From NCBI GenBank assembly GCA_003521815.1, contig DPHE01000052.1, forward strand, positions 1 through 36,619: DNA of 36,619 nt, read 5' to 3'. Positions within the stretch are counted from its first letter, which is position 1, and every line of letters begins with the position of its first letter. The translations under genes were made by a program, and so were the position numbers. This DNA is from Colwellia sp. GTDB lineage: Bacteria; Pseudomonadota; Gammaproteobacteria; Enterobacterales; Alteromonadaceae. The notes under the pieces were generated by a model. That model saw nothing but the letters and a program-made list of their open reading frames with translations. It did no database searches and had not been told where the DNA came from. Of this stretch, positions 9,270 through 17,570 are shown piece after piece.

Positions 9270-9291
9270 GCTACGCAGTTTTATCATTATT

Positions 9292-9365
9292 TTTATTTTG
9301 TCATCTGAATGTAATATTTAAAGACAATAATGATCTTGAAATTTTTACTCAGATGACAAAATAAA
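9292..9365. repeat. perfect 17-bp inverted repeat with 40-base loop
   Basis: TTTATTTTGTCATCTGA (9292-9308) is the exact reverse complement of TCAGATGACAAAATAAA (9349-9365). It follows the mltF stop by about 20 bases, and its right arm ends ten bases before the ATG of the small ORF at 9375, overlapping its likely ribosome site. It has no U tract of terminator type. It could be a translation-masking hairpin, a protein-binding site or a relic of a small mobile repeat. Confidence 0.65.
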
Positions 9366-9374
9366 GAGATACAG

Positions 9375-9509
9375 ATGAAAATAAGAAGACCTATATCAGC
9401 CAGCTCTCGTAGAAAACAATTAAAAGTACAACATAGTAAAATAAACACTCGTCGACAGTTTTATTTTAATCAACTCGTTGCAGAGCTTAATCAACCACAA
9501 AAACATTAA
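9375..9509 (+). CDS. possible 44-residue Arg/Lys-rich small protein
   Basis: A short open frame begins MKIRRPISASSRRKQLKVQ and ends VAELNQPQKH. It is strongly basic in the first 27 residues (RRP, SRRK, NTRR) and then more neutral with a short helix-like QFYFNQLVAEL. AAAGAGAT lies at suitable distance before the ATG, which favours translation. There is no signal peptide, no Cys and no family I recognise. It stands between mltF and a REP-like repeat and is preceded by the perfect inverted repeat at 9292-9365. It may be a real nucleic-acid-binding small protein or a chance frame. Confidence 0.45.
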   Translation: MKIRRPISASSRRKQLKVQHSKINTRRQFYFNQLVAELNQPQKH

Positions 9510-9510
9510 T

Positions 9511-9613
9511 ACTTCGACAGACGGCTCGTTCCTCACCTGCTCAGCATAAACGTCAGTGTATAAATACCCACTACTCTGATACCGTTCGCCCTGAGCGCGA
9601 AGCAGTCGAAGGG
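9511..9613. repeat. REP-like repeat pair of the TTCGAC...CTCAGGGCGAACGG type
   Basis: At 9582-9613 the sequence CCGTTCGCCCTGAGC followed by GCGAAGCAGTCGAAGGG matches the widespread extragenic repeat whose core reads CCCTTCGAC...GCTCAGGGCGAACGG. At 9511-9555 a degenerate copy in the opposite orientation starts ACTTCGACAG and contains GCTCAGCATAAACG. Two inverted copies about 40 bases apart resemble a BIME-type doublet. The local GC content is higher than in the surrounding DNA. Confidence 0.6.
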
Positions 9614-9647
9614 TTTAAAACACAGCTAAGATAAAATGCTTTATCCA

Positions 9648-10175
9648 TTAGTCATTAGCTATATTTATTGATTTTCTTTGTTGCTTTTTTTCCGCTCTGC
9701 GTCGCTTAAAAAAAGTAGATAATAGCTGACTGCACTGTGTTTTTAATATGCCTCCTGTCACTAATACCTGATGGTTTAGCTGCTCATTACACACTAAGTT
9801 AAAAGTACTACCTGCTGCGCCTGTTTTTAAATCAGGGCTGGCATAAACAAGTCGTTTAATTCTACTGTGTACTAATAAGCCTGCGCACATGGGGCAGGGC
9901 TCTAGCGTAACGTACAAGGTACAATCTAGCAGGCGATAGTTATTAAGGTATTTTCCAGCTTGGCGAATTGCGAGCATTTCTGCATGGGCTGAAGGGTCGT
10001 TAAGCATAATAGATTGATTAAAACCTTCACCAATAATTTTTCCTTGATAAACAACTACCGCGCCGACAGGGATCTCATTATTTTGTTCAGCTTGTTGTGC
10101 TAGCTTAAATGCCTGTTCCATGAAGTATTGGTTAGTATTTTCATCATATTCACGATTATCACTATCTAAAACCAT
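9648..10175 (-). CDS. tadA: tRNA-specific adenosine deaminase
   Basis: TadA deaminates A34 to inosine in the anticodon wobble position of tRNA-Arg(ACG). The zinc site is complete: HAE at about residues 64-66, with Glu as the proton shuttle, and PCPMC at about 93-97. Other family marks are EIPVGAVVV, TLYVTLEP and LKTGAAGS. The 175-residue length is normal, with a basic tail RRRAEKKQQRK that probably contacts tRNA. Its ATG overlaps the stop of hemW by one base (TAATG), indicating translational coupling. It is the last gene of the minus-strand cluster starting at yggS. Confidence 0.96.
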   Translation of the reverse strand: MVLDSDNREYDENTNQYFMEQAFKLAQQAEQNNEIPVGAVVVYQGKIIGEGFNQSIMLNDPSAHAEMLAIRQAGKYLNNYRLLDCTLYVTLEPCPMCAGLLVHSRIKRLVYASPDLKTGAAGSTFNLVCNEQLNHQVLVTGGILKTQCSQLLSTFFKRRRAEKKQQRKSINIAND

Positions 10176-11377
10176 TAGAGAAAAAGTTCCAGTAAATCAT
10201 TTAAATACCGATGACCCAGTTGCGTGACCTGCCACTTTCCTTCTGTAGATAAAGTATCGTTACAAGTCATCATTTTTTTATCCTGTGCTTTTAGTAGCGT
10301 TGGCAATACTGTGCTAGCAGTTAATCCTGTTCGCTGTTGATATTCTGCTAAGGTAAAGCTAGAAAATAAGCGCAGTTGATTCATCATATATTCAAAAGGT
10401 AATTCATCACTAGTTACCGTATTTAGATGATCTAACGGCGATCGGTTTGGATCAAGGTAACCCTTAGGGTGTTTAACTTTTATGGTACGCTGAATGGTAC
10501 CCTTTTCGATGTCAGTTATCTTGCCATGTGCGCCACAACCTATGCCAAGGTAGTCACCAAAACGCCAGTAGTTAAGGTTATGTTGGCACTGTTTATCATC
10601 AGTGGCATCATTTTTTACGAGGCAAAATGCTGAAATTTCATATTGCTGATAACCAGCATCACTCAGTAATTTAAAGCCTTGATCTTGAATGTCCCATAAC
10701 ACTTCATCTTGCGGTAACTTAGGAGGCTTAGAATGAAAAGCCGTATTTGGCTCAATAGTCAGTTGATACCAAGAGAGGTGGTCGGCTTTTAACTTAATGG
10801 CCGTTTTTAAATCATCTAACGCATTGTCTAGGGTTTGATTGGGTAAACCATGCATTAAATCTAAGTTGAAACTCTTTACGCCAGATTCATGAGCGAGTTG
10901 TGCGGCGAATTTTGCCTGACTAACATTATGAATTCTACCTAACTTAATTAATTTATCCGATTCAAAACTTTGCACGCCAATAGATAAACGGGTCACTCCC
11001 GCTTTAGCAAAGCCGATAAATTTATCCGCTTCTACTGTTCCAGGGTTCGCTTCTAACGTAATTTCGATATTACCTTTATGGCAAGGGCTTTGCTTAAAGC
11101 GAGACAATACTTGATCTAACAAGCTTTCAATCGCGTTCGCTGAAAATAAACTTGGCGTACCACCACCAATAAAAATTGAATGTAATGGTCGTTGTGATAA
11201 ATCAAAGCGAGCAATATCAGCATCTAAATCAGCGATTAAGGCCTTTACATAATCTTGCTCGGGTACTTGTGACTTTAATGCGTGGGAATTAAAGTCACAA
11301 TAAGGGCACTTTTCTACACACCAAGGTATATGAATGTAGAGTGATAAAGGGGGGGGAGTTAATAATGGTATATTCAT
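10175..11377 (-). CDS. hemW: radical SAM heme chaperone HemW
   Basis: Formerly annotated as an oxygen-independent coproporphyrinogen III oxidase; HemW binds heme and is thought to deliver it to respiratory enzymes. The radical-SAM cluster motif is CVEKCPYC (Cys 20, 24 and 27). SIFIGGGTPSLF and TLEANPGTV (SAM-binding) and LSIGVQSFESDKLIKLGRIH follow, then the HemN C-terminal domain. The protein has 400 residues. The start ATG is 15 bases after rdgB, and the stop overlaps tadA by one base. The second codon block contains a C8 run on the coding strand (11349-11356), within codons for PPP. True HemN has extra N-terminal residues that are missing here, which favours HemW. Confidence 0.93.
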   Translation of the reverse strand: MNIPLLTPPPLSLYIHIPWCVEKCPYCDFNSHALKSQVPEQDYVKALIADLDADIARFDLSQRPLHSIFIGGGTPSLFSANAIESLLDQVLSRFKQSPCHKGNIEITLEANPGTVEADKFIGFAKAGVTRLSIGVQSFESDKLIKLGRIHNVSQAKFAAQLAHESGVKSFNLDLMHGLPNQTLDNALDDLKTAIKLKADHLSWYQLTIEPNTAFHSKPPKLPQDEVLWDIQDQGFKLLSDAGYQQYEISAFCLVKNDATDDKQCQHNLNYWRFGDYLGIGCGAHGKITDIEKGTIQRTIKVKHPKGYLDPNRSPLDHLNTVTSDELPFEYMMNQLRLFSSFTLAEYQQRTGLTASTVLPTLLKAQDKKMMTCNDTLSTEGKWQVTQLGHRYLNDLLELFL

Positions 11378-11392
11378 GATAATATCTTTTGA

Positions 11393-11995
11393 CTAACCCT
11401 TTGTTAACTTTTTAACTAATCTGGCTAAGGCTTGGCCGCGATGGCTTAACTTATTTTTAACATCACGTGGTAATTGGGCTGAAGAAAGTTTTAAGTCGTT
11501 CTGCCAAAAAACAGGATCATAACCAAAGCCCTGATTTCCTTGTTTTGTACGGCTAATACTTCCCTGCCAAACACCATGACAAATAATGGGGTTAGGATCA
11601 TTTTCGTGCTGCATATAAACCAATACACAATGAAAGCGTGCATTGCGCTGTTCCTCGGGGACATTTTTTAGTGCGTTGAGTAATTTGTTAGTGTTGTCAT
11701 CATCACTGGGGTTTTCAATCATATCACTGGCATAACGAGCAGAATAAACTCCGGGGGCACCCTCTAATGCATCAACTTCTAAGCCTGAATCATCAGCGAT
11801 GGCCGGCAGGCCAGTAATTTTTGCTGCATGGCGTGCTTTGATAATGGCATTTTCAACAAAGGTGGTGCCAGTTTCAGCGACATCAGGTACATTAAAATCG
11901 CTTTGAGGAATTATTTCTAGTTGATGTGCAGCGAGCAAAATTGCTAATTCTTTAACTTTGCCTTGATTACCAGTTGCTAAAACTATTTTTGACAT
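11393..11995 (-). CDS. rdgB: dITP/XTP pyrophosphatase (Ham1/RdgB)
   Basis: It hydrolyses non-canonical purine nucleotides (dITP, XTP, ITP) to monophosphates and pyrophosphate, keeping them out of DNA and RNA. At 200 residues it is normal in length. Motifs are TGNQGKVKE (about 8-16, phosphate binding), ETGTTFVENAIIKA, IADDSGLEVDALEGAPG with the metal-binding Asp near 68-69, GFGYDPVF, and SHRGQA near the end. It is followed 15 bases later by hemW, the usual rdgB-hemW pair of gammaproteobacteria. Confidence 0.97.
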   Translation of the reverse strand: MSKIVLATGNQGKVKELAILLAAHQLEIIPQSDFNVPDVAETGTTFVENAIIKARHAAKITGLPAIADDSGLEVDALEGAPGVYSARYASDMIENPSDDDNTNKLLNALKNVPEEQRNARFHCVLVYMQHENDPNPIICHGVWQGSISRTKQGNQGFGYDPVFWQNDLKLSSAQLPRDVKNKLSHRGQALARLVKKLTKG

Positions 11996-12133
11996 GAAAG
12001 GTTAATACTTTTTCTTAAAAGATAATGACGGCAATAATAACGTATATTACTCCGCTATTGTAACAATTATCTTTTAAAGCGTGGCAGGTCATAATACCGG
12101 CCACTTTGTTACTAGAAACGATAAACTTATTTA

Positions 12134-12574
12134 TTAATCCACATAAAATTTTTGAGAAAACTTTAACGTTTGTTGTTCTTTTCCATCATTAATGGATAAG
12201 GTGAAATGTATTGTTTCTTCGTTACTATATTTTATTTGTGCTAAGTAATAAATGGCATCACCTTCTGTTACTTCGCTAAATTCAATCGTTTTAAATTGGC
12301 CTAAATTATTTTTTGCTTTTCCACTAATACTGACTGTTTTAGCGGGATTACCGGGTTTGGTATTATCAAGTACTGAAATATTAATAAGGCCATTATATCG
12401 GCTACGGGTTATCCCATAAACTTTCGCTATTTCTGGTGTAAAAAAAGTGGAACCAATAGCCATGTAATGTACATCCATTGAACCCAATTTTTTCATGTTT
12501 TCTGCATTAACGTATGTGGTAACAAAAAAACTAATCGTGATCGCTAACAAAAATTTTATGATGGAATTATTCAT
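12134..12574 (-). CDS. DUF4426 family exported protein
   Basis: A 146-residue protein with a clear signal peptide (basic MNNSIIK, hydrophobic FLLAITISFFVTT, cleavage probably after VNA). The mature part contains the family patterns MDVHYMAIGSTFFTPEIA, ISVLDNTKPG and ATV-like strands, ending LKFSQKFYVD. DUF4426 proteins are periplasmic beta-rich proteins of unknown role; they commonly lie next to yggT and rdgB in Vibrio and Shewanella, as here. CTAGGAG sits seven bases before the ATG. No function can be given. Confidence 0.8.
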   Translation of the reverse strand: MNNSIIKFLLAITISFFVTTYVNAENMKKLGSMDVHYMAIGSTFFTPEIAKVYGITRSRYNGLINISVLDNTKPGNPAKTVSISGKAKNNLGQFKTIEFSEVTEGDAIYYLAQIKYSNEETIHFTLSINDGKEQQTLKFSQKFYVD

Positions 12575-12696
12575 GTCACTCTCCTAGTTTATTAATTTTA
12601 ATAAAGTTTAGACACTTATTATAGAATAGACCTGAAAAAAGTGTTTGTACTTCAAAATATATAATATAAACACTATTCTCTATTTATACTCTTATA

Positions 12697-13242
12697 TTAC
12701 AATGCGCTCCAATAAGGCAAAGAATTAGAGAGTATAATGTTGATTACATTCATGGCTAAAAAAACAAGAATCATGGATAAATCTAAGCCACCTAAATTAG
12801 GCATAATACGTCTAATAGGGTTTAAAAATGGCTCTGTTAACTGATTGAAAATCATTAAGGTTGGATTGTAACCTTGCACTACCCAACTCATGATAGCCAT
12901 CATGACCATAATCACAAACAGTAAAAAACCAGCTTGTTTTAATAAAACCAGTAGGCCAATGTAAAAAGCTAAAGGACCTAAACTTTCACCCGCTAATGAT
13001 GCCAAGATAAAAAACTTTAATGTCGCTATTATATAAGCAACAACAAGGGTAGCAATATCTAAACCACCTAAGCCAGGAATAACCTTACGCAAAGGTATTA
13101 CTAACGGGTTGCTTACTTTAACGATAAATTGACTGAGAGGATTATAAAAATCTGCTTTAACCCATTGTAGCCAAAAACGCATGATCAAAATCATTAAAAA
13201 CGCATCAAATGCGAATCGAAGTAAGTATATAACTGCTTCCAT
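12697..13242 (-). CDS. yggT: YggT family integral membrane protein
   Basis: A 181-residue inner-membrane protein made of two YggT repeats. Each has a hydrophobic segment, an amphipathic part and the pattern NPL...P.R...P.LGGLD. Repeat 1 has FYNPLSQFIVKVSNPLVIPL and IPGLGGLDIA; repeat 2 has NQLTEPFLNPIRRIMPNLGG and LDLSMI. About four membrane segments are expected. Its role is poorly known; it has been linked to osmotic and ion homeostasis and to cell envelope organisation. TTAGGAG precedes the ATG at good spacing. It lies downstream of proC in the conserved yggS-proC-yggT order. Confidence 0.93.
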   Translation of the reverse strand: MEAVIYLLRFAFDAFLMILIMRFWLQWVKADFYNPLSQFIVKVSNPLVIPLRKVIPGLGGLDIATLVVAYIIATLKFFILASLAGESLGPLAFYIGLLVLLKQAGFLLFVIMVMMAIMSWVVQGYNPTLMIFNQLTEPFLNPIRRIMPNLGGLDLSMILVFLAMNVINIILSNSLPYWSAL

Positions 13243-13407
13243 TATTTCTCCTAAATAACATTATCTTTGTTAATCTTCCAACTACGGATTTTTATAAAGT
13301 ACTTGTTGATTGAAATTAACTCAGTGCCTTGTGCATGTAGTTGAATAAACTATCTATATTTAATTTTTTATACTGGTTGTTTTATTTATGCTCGTCACTC
13401 TAAATAT

Positions 13408-14220
13408 TTAATGACCCTTAGCCATTTCTTCGGCTCTAGCAATCGCTGCATTCATTGCATTACTCACTACTTTATCTAGGTCATCTTTTCTAAACTGTTC
13501 AAGGGCGGCAAAAGTAGTTCCACCTTTTGAAGTGACATTTTCTCTTAACGTGCTAATGGCGGCAGTATTATGCTCAACCATTTGGGCAGCCCCAAGAGCT
13601 GTTTGCTGTACTAGCATTCGACTTTCTAGGGCGTTAAAACCTAATGTTTGTGCTTGTTTTTCCATGGCTTCCATAAAGAGAAAAAAATAGGCGGGAGCCG
13701 AGCCGGCAATCGCGATAATATCATTAATTTTATCTTCACTTTTTAACCAAATAATTTTACCAACAGCAGACATTAACTTATCACTTGCCGCTTTTTGTTC
13801 ACTGTTTACTTCTTTTGATGCAAACAGACCGCTCATCCCTAAACCTAATTGTGCAGGTGTATTGGGCATAACACGTACTAGTGCTACTTTTTTGTTTAAT
13901 GCTTGCTGAATTTGAGCAACCGTAGTGCCTGCTGCAACAGAAACAAACAATTTATTGGTAATATCTAATGCGCTACTTAGTTGGCGGCAAACATCACAAA
14001 TAAAATGGGGTTTAACACTCAGTACTATAATATCAGCAAATGTTGCTGCTTTAATATTATCATTGGTTTGTAGCACGCCAAATTCATTTTCGAGCATGAC
14101 TCTTTTTTCTGGTGAGGGGTTAGCAACAATTATGTTTTTTGCTGCAACACCTGAGTTTATAAGCCCAATAATAATCGCGCGTGCCATATTACCTGCACCA
14201 ATAAACGCTATTTTTTTCAT
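13408..14220 (-). CDS. proC: pyrroline-5-carboxylate reductase
   Basis: It catalyses the last step of proline synthesis, reducing pyrroline-5-carboxylate with NAD(P)H. The N-terminal Rossmann motif is FIGAGNMARAIIIGL (6-20), then VLSVKPHF and SVAAGTT. Active-site and dimer regions include VRVMPNTPAQLG, AGSAPAYFFLFMEAM and TLRENVTSKGGTT. The 270-residue length is normal. It starts 48 bases after the yggS stop, so the two are probably cotranscribed. AGGA lies about 11 bases before the ATG. Confidence 0.97.
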   Translation of the reverse strand: MKKIAFIGAGNMARAIIIGLINSGVAAKNIIVANPSPEKRVMLENEFGVLQTNDNIKAATFADIIVLSVKPHFICDVCRQLSSALDITNKLFVSVAAGTTVAQIQQALNKKVALVRVMPNTPAQLGLGMSGLFASKEVNSEQKAASDKLMSAVGKIIWLKSEDKINDIIAIAGSAPAYFFLFMEAMEKQAQTLGFNALESRMLVQQTALGAAQMVEHNTAAISTLRENVTSKGGTTFAALEQFRKDDLDKVVSNAMNAAIARAEEMAKGH

Positions 14221-14268
14221 AAATATTGTTATCCTAATGTGTACTTTTGATGGTCATAATTTACCATG

Positions 14269-15009
14269 TTAATTTCTTTCTCCAAATATGGCTCTACCGA
14301 CTCGTACCATAGTTGAACCATGAGCTATCGCGATACTTAAATCGTTCGACATACCCATTGAAAGTGTATCTGCTGTTGGATATTGGGCTTGTAATTTTTT
14401 AAACAAGTACTGCATTTTTTCGTAACTTGCCAAACCCGTATTTTTTTCAGGAATAGCCATCAATCCTCTTAAGGTAAGTTTATCACAGTTATCAACAACT
14501 TCAGCTAAAGAAAATAGTTCATTAGCCATGATGCCTGATTTTGATGGTTCTTCACTAATATTGACTTGTAAACAAATATTTAATGCGGTGTCTGGACAAT
14601 AATCTGGTTGGCTTGTCTCACGTAAATATTCATTAAAGTGTGTATTTAAACGTAAGGCAATTTTCGCCCTATCAACACTATGAACCCAAGTGAAATTTTT
14701 CGCAATCTGCTTAGTTTTATTGGATTGAATAGGCCCTATAAAGTGCCAGCAAAGCTCTGGTAAATGTGATAGATGTGCTATTTTTTCAACCGCTTCTTGT
14801 AAATAATTTTCACCAAAATCATGTTGTCCAGCGAGATAAGCTTGCTCGATTGATGACGCTGGTTTGGTTTTACTCACTGCAAGCAAAGTAACAGAATCTT
14901 GTCTATAATTTGATGAAGCCCTGCTGTCTTGATTGTTAATAACATCAGTATGGCAAGCTTGATCAATCTGTTGTTTAATTTTTTCTATATTTTCTTTAAT
15001 TTTATTCAT
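14269..15009 (-). CDS. yggS: PLP homeostasis protein (YggS/PLPBP)
   Basis: A non-enzymatic PLP-binding TIM-barrel protein that buffers pyridoxal phosphate; loss disturbs amino acid pools. Motifs are VTLLAVSKTKP with the PLP lysine in SKT, FGENYLQEA, WHFIGPIQSNKTK, WVHSVDR, LQVNISEEPSKSG and LSMGMSNDLSIAIAHGSTMV followed by RVGRAIFG. At 246 residues it is slightly long because of insertions near residues 25-40 and 125-140. It is the first gene of the minus-strand cluster and divergent from pilT, an order found widely in gammaproteobacteria. Confidence 0.95.
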   Translation of the reverse strand: MNKIKENIEKIKQQIDQACHTDVINNQDSRASSNYRQDSVTLLAVSKTKPASSIEQAYLAGQHDFGENYLQEAVEKIAHLSHLPELCWHFIGPIQSNKTKQIAKNFTWVHSVDRAKIALRLNTHFNEYLRETSQPDYCPDTALNICLQVNISEEPSKSGIMANELFSLAEVVDNCDKLTLRGLMAIPEKNTGLASYEKMQYLFKKLQAQYPTADTLSMGMSNDLSIAIAHGSTMVRVGRAIFGERN

Positions 15010-15096
15010 GTGTTTTTAGCTAAATAATGTTGCTTCTAAGACGTTGATAGATATTTTTTAACAAACAGTACTTTAACAGATAAACCGAGGGTTTTT

Positions 15097-16140
15097 ATGG
15101 ATATTACCGAACTACTCGCATTTAGTGTGCAGCATGAAGCGTCAGATTTACATTTATCAACAGGTTCACCACCTTTGATTCGAGTTGATGGTGATGTGAG
15201 AAAATTAAATCTCCCTGCTTTTGATGCTAAAGATGTCAACGCTTTAGTTTACGATATTATGAATGATCACCAACGTAAAGAATATGAAGAAAAATTAGAG
15301 GTGGACTTTTCTTTTGAAGTACCAAAATTAGCGCGTTTTAGGGTGAATGCTTTTAATCAAAACCGAGGGCCTGCTGCAGTATTTCGTACTATTCCAAGCA
15401 AGATACTATCGTTAGATGATTTGGGTTGTCCTGATGTTTTTCGTGATATTTCTAACACACCGCGTGGCTTAGTTTTGGTGACAGGCCCAACAAGTTCCGG
15501 TAAATCAACGACTTTAGCTGCAATGGTTGATTATATTAATAATTCTAAGAAAAATCACATTTTAACCATTGAGGATCCTATTGAATTTGTACATGAAAAT
15601 AAGCAATGTTTAATTAATCAACGAGAAGTGCATAGAGATACGTTAAGTTTTGAAGCGGCATTACGCTCAGCTTTGCGTGAAGACCCAGATGTAATTCTGG
15701 TGGGCGAGATGCGTGATCTAGAAACAATTCGCCTTGCTATGACAGCAGCAGAAACCGGTCATTTAGTGTTCGGAACACTACATACAACCTCTGCCCCTAA
15801 AACTATTGACCGTATTATTGATGTATTTCCCGCAGCAGAAAAGTCGATGGTACGTTCTATGTTGTCAGAATCTCTTCGCGCGGTTATTTCTCAAACATTG
15901 ATTAAAAAAGTTAGAGGTGGCCGTGTTGCCTCCCATGAAATTATGATTGGTACACCCGCAATTCGTAATTTAATTCGTGAGGATAAAACGGCACAAATGT
16001 ACTCATCACTTCAAACAGGTATATCTCATGGTATGCAAACAATGGATCAATGCTTACAAAACCTAGTGAATCGCGGCATTATTACTAAAAATACGGCAAT
16101 GGAAAAAGCGGTAGATAAAAACCAATTTAAAGATTTGTAA
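15097..16140 (+). CDS. pilT: type IV pilus retraction ATPase PilT
   Basis: A hexameric cytoplasmic AAA-like ATPase that depolymerises type IV pili and powers twitching and DNA uptake. Seen: an N-terminal PAS-like domain with DLHLSTGSPPLIRVDG, Walker A GPTSSGKST (130-138), the Asp box LTIEDPIEFVH, Walker B DPDVILVGEMRD, the His box TGHLVFGTLHTTSA, and the retraction motif AIRNLIRE near residue 288. The 347 residues match the family. GAGGG precedes the ATG. pilU follows 33 bases later. Confidence 0.97.
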   Translation: MDITELLAFSVQHEASDLHLSTGSPPLIRVDGDVRKLNLPAFDAKDVNALVYDIMNDHQRKEYEEKLEVDFSFEVPKLARFRVNAFNQNRGPAAVFRTIPSKILSLDDLGCPDVFRDISNTPRGLVLVTGPTSSGKSTTLAAMVDYINNSKKNHILTIEDPIEFVHENKQCLINQREVHRDTLSFEAALRSALREDPDVILVGEMRDLETIRLAMTAAETGHLVFGTLHTTSAPKTIDRIIDVFPAAEKSMVRSMLSESLRAVISQTLIKKVRGGRVASHEIMIGTPAIRNLIREDKTAQMYSSLQTGISHGMQTMDQCLQNLVNRGIITKNTAMEKAVDKNQFKDL

Positions 16141-16173
16141 TATTTTTTATAAATGTACGGACAGGAATACCCA

Positions 16174-17295
16174 ATGAATTTTCATCAGCTATTAGAAAAA
16201 ATGGTGAGTGTCGATGCATCTGATATGTTTGTTACGGCAAAGCTAGCCGTGAGTGCAAAAATTAATGGTGAATTACATCCCATTACTGAGCACGTTTTGT
16301 CAGCTGAAGAGTCGTTAGCCATGGTTCATCATGTTATGAACGATAAACAGGTTCGTCAATTCGATGAAGAAAAAGAGTGTAACTTTGCTATGTCAATCGA
16401 CGACATAGGCCGTTTTCGCATATCTGCTTTTTGGCAACGAGATATGGCTGGTATGGTTATCCGTCGTATTGTTACTGATATTCCTGATGTTGATGAATTA
16501 GGTTTACCTTCAATACTTAAAGATGTAGTGATGTCAAAGCGAGGTTTACTGCTTTTTGTTGGTGGTACGGGAACAGGTAAATCAACCTCTATGGCATCCT
16601 TGATAGGTTATCGAAATCGGAATTCTCGTGGGCACATTCTTACCATTGAAGATCCTGTTGAATTTGTTCATGAGCATGCAAAATGTATGATCACTCAGCG
16701 TGAAGTCGGCTCAGACACCGAATCATTTGACAGCGCACTTAAAAGTTCATTGCGACAAGCACCTGATGTTATTTTAATAGGTGAAATTCGTAGTAAAGAA
16801 ACGATGGAATATGCATTAAGTTTTGCCGAAACAGGTCATTTATGTATTGCTACTTTGCATGCTAATAATGCAAACCAAGCGATTGATCGTATTATGCATT
16901 TAGTTCCTGCTGATCAACATGGTAAATTATTGTTTGATTTAGCCTTGAATCTGCGTGGGATTATTGCACAGCAATTAGTGCCAACGAGCGATGGTAATGG
17001 CCGTGTTGCTGTTATAGAAGTACTATTGAATTCACCGTACATTGGAGAGCTGATTAAAAAGGGTGAAATAGGTAGCATTAAAGAAATAATGCAAAAATCT
17101 AAAGAACTTGGCATGCAAACCTTTGACCAAGCACTCTTTGATTTATATCAACAAGGTTTAATTACTTATGCTGATGCTATTCATCATGCTGATTCACCTA
17201 ATGATTTACGCTTGATGATTAAACTTAGAAATACTGATCAAAGTGGTAGTAGCGGGCTTGCAAGCATTACTCTAGAAGACTTTGAGTCCAAATAA
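16174..17295 (+). CDS. pilU: PilT-dependent retraction ATPase PilU
   Basis: A PilT paralogue that supports retraction together with PilT. Motifs are DASDMFVTAKLAVSAKINGE, Walker A GGTGTGKST (about 130-138), LTIEDPVEFVHEH, Walker B APDVILIGEIRS, His box TGHLCIATLHANNANQA and LGMQTFDQALF. An upstream ATG at 16153 is in frame. I choose ATG 16174 because AGGA lies seven bases before it and the resulting MNFHQLLEKM matches the start of known PilU. This gives 373 residues. It forms an operon with pilT. Confidence 0.96.
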   Translation: MNFHQLLEKMVSVDASDMFVTAKLAVSAKINGELHPITEHVLSAEESLAMVHHVMNDKQVRQFDEEKECNFAMSIDDIGRFRISAFWQRDMAGMVIRRIVTDIPDVDELGLPSILKDVVMSKRGLLLFVGGTGTGKSTSMASLIGYRNRNSRGHILTIEDPVEFVHEHAKCMITQREVGSDTESFDSALKSSLRQAPDVILIGEIRSKETMEYALSFAETGHLCIATLHANNANQAIDRIMHLVPADQHGKLLFDLALNLRGIIAQQLVPTSDGNGRVAVIEVLLNSPYIGELIKKGEIGSIKEIMQKSKELGMQTFDQALFDLYQQGLITYADAIHHADSPNDLRLMIKLRNTDQSGSSGLASITLEDFESK

Positions 17296-17570
17296 GATTA
17301 ATTACTTATTGGATGTGATTTCTTTTGTATCAAAGTGGTATCTATCTGATCTTTCTGATTAGCCCATACGTTTTGGCTGAAATAATGGTTGCACCCTTAT
17401 AAATCACAGTAACGACGAAGCGATGTTACTCCAGCGCTTCTGGATTAGTTGTATATCTCATTAGATCAGTTATATTGATGTTTTAATTGAGGTGCTAATG
17501 TTCAAAGCAACTTGATAGTAACGGTTGAAATTAATTGATAAAAAGATAAACCTATTTTAGGTGAAAAATT

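Noticed and set aside
12081..12105. Hairpin GTGGCAGGT...ACCGGCCAC between the DUF4426 gene and rdgB as a terminator
   Set aside because: The stem is good, but neither strand has a proper U tract after it; it could be an attenuating structure, but I cannot support calling it a terminator.
12640..12674. AGTGTTT/AAACACT inverted repeat upstream of the DUF4426 gene
   Set aside because: Only seven bases pair, the loop is long and the DNA is very AT-rich, so chance is a sufficient explanation.
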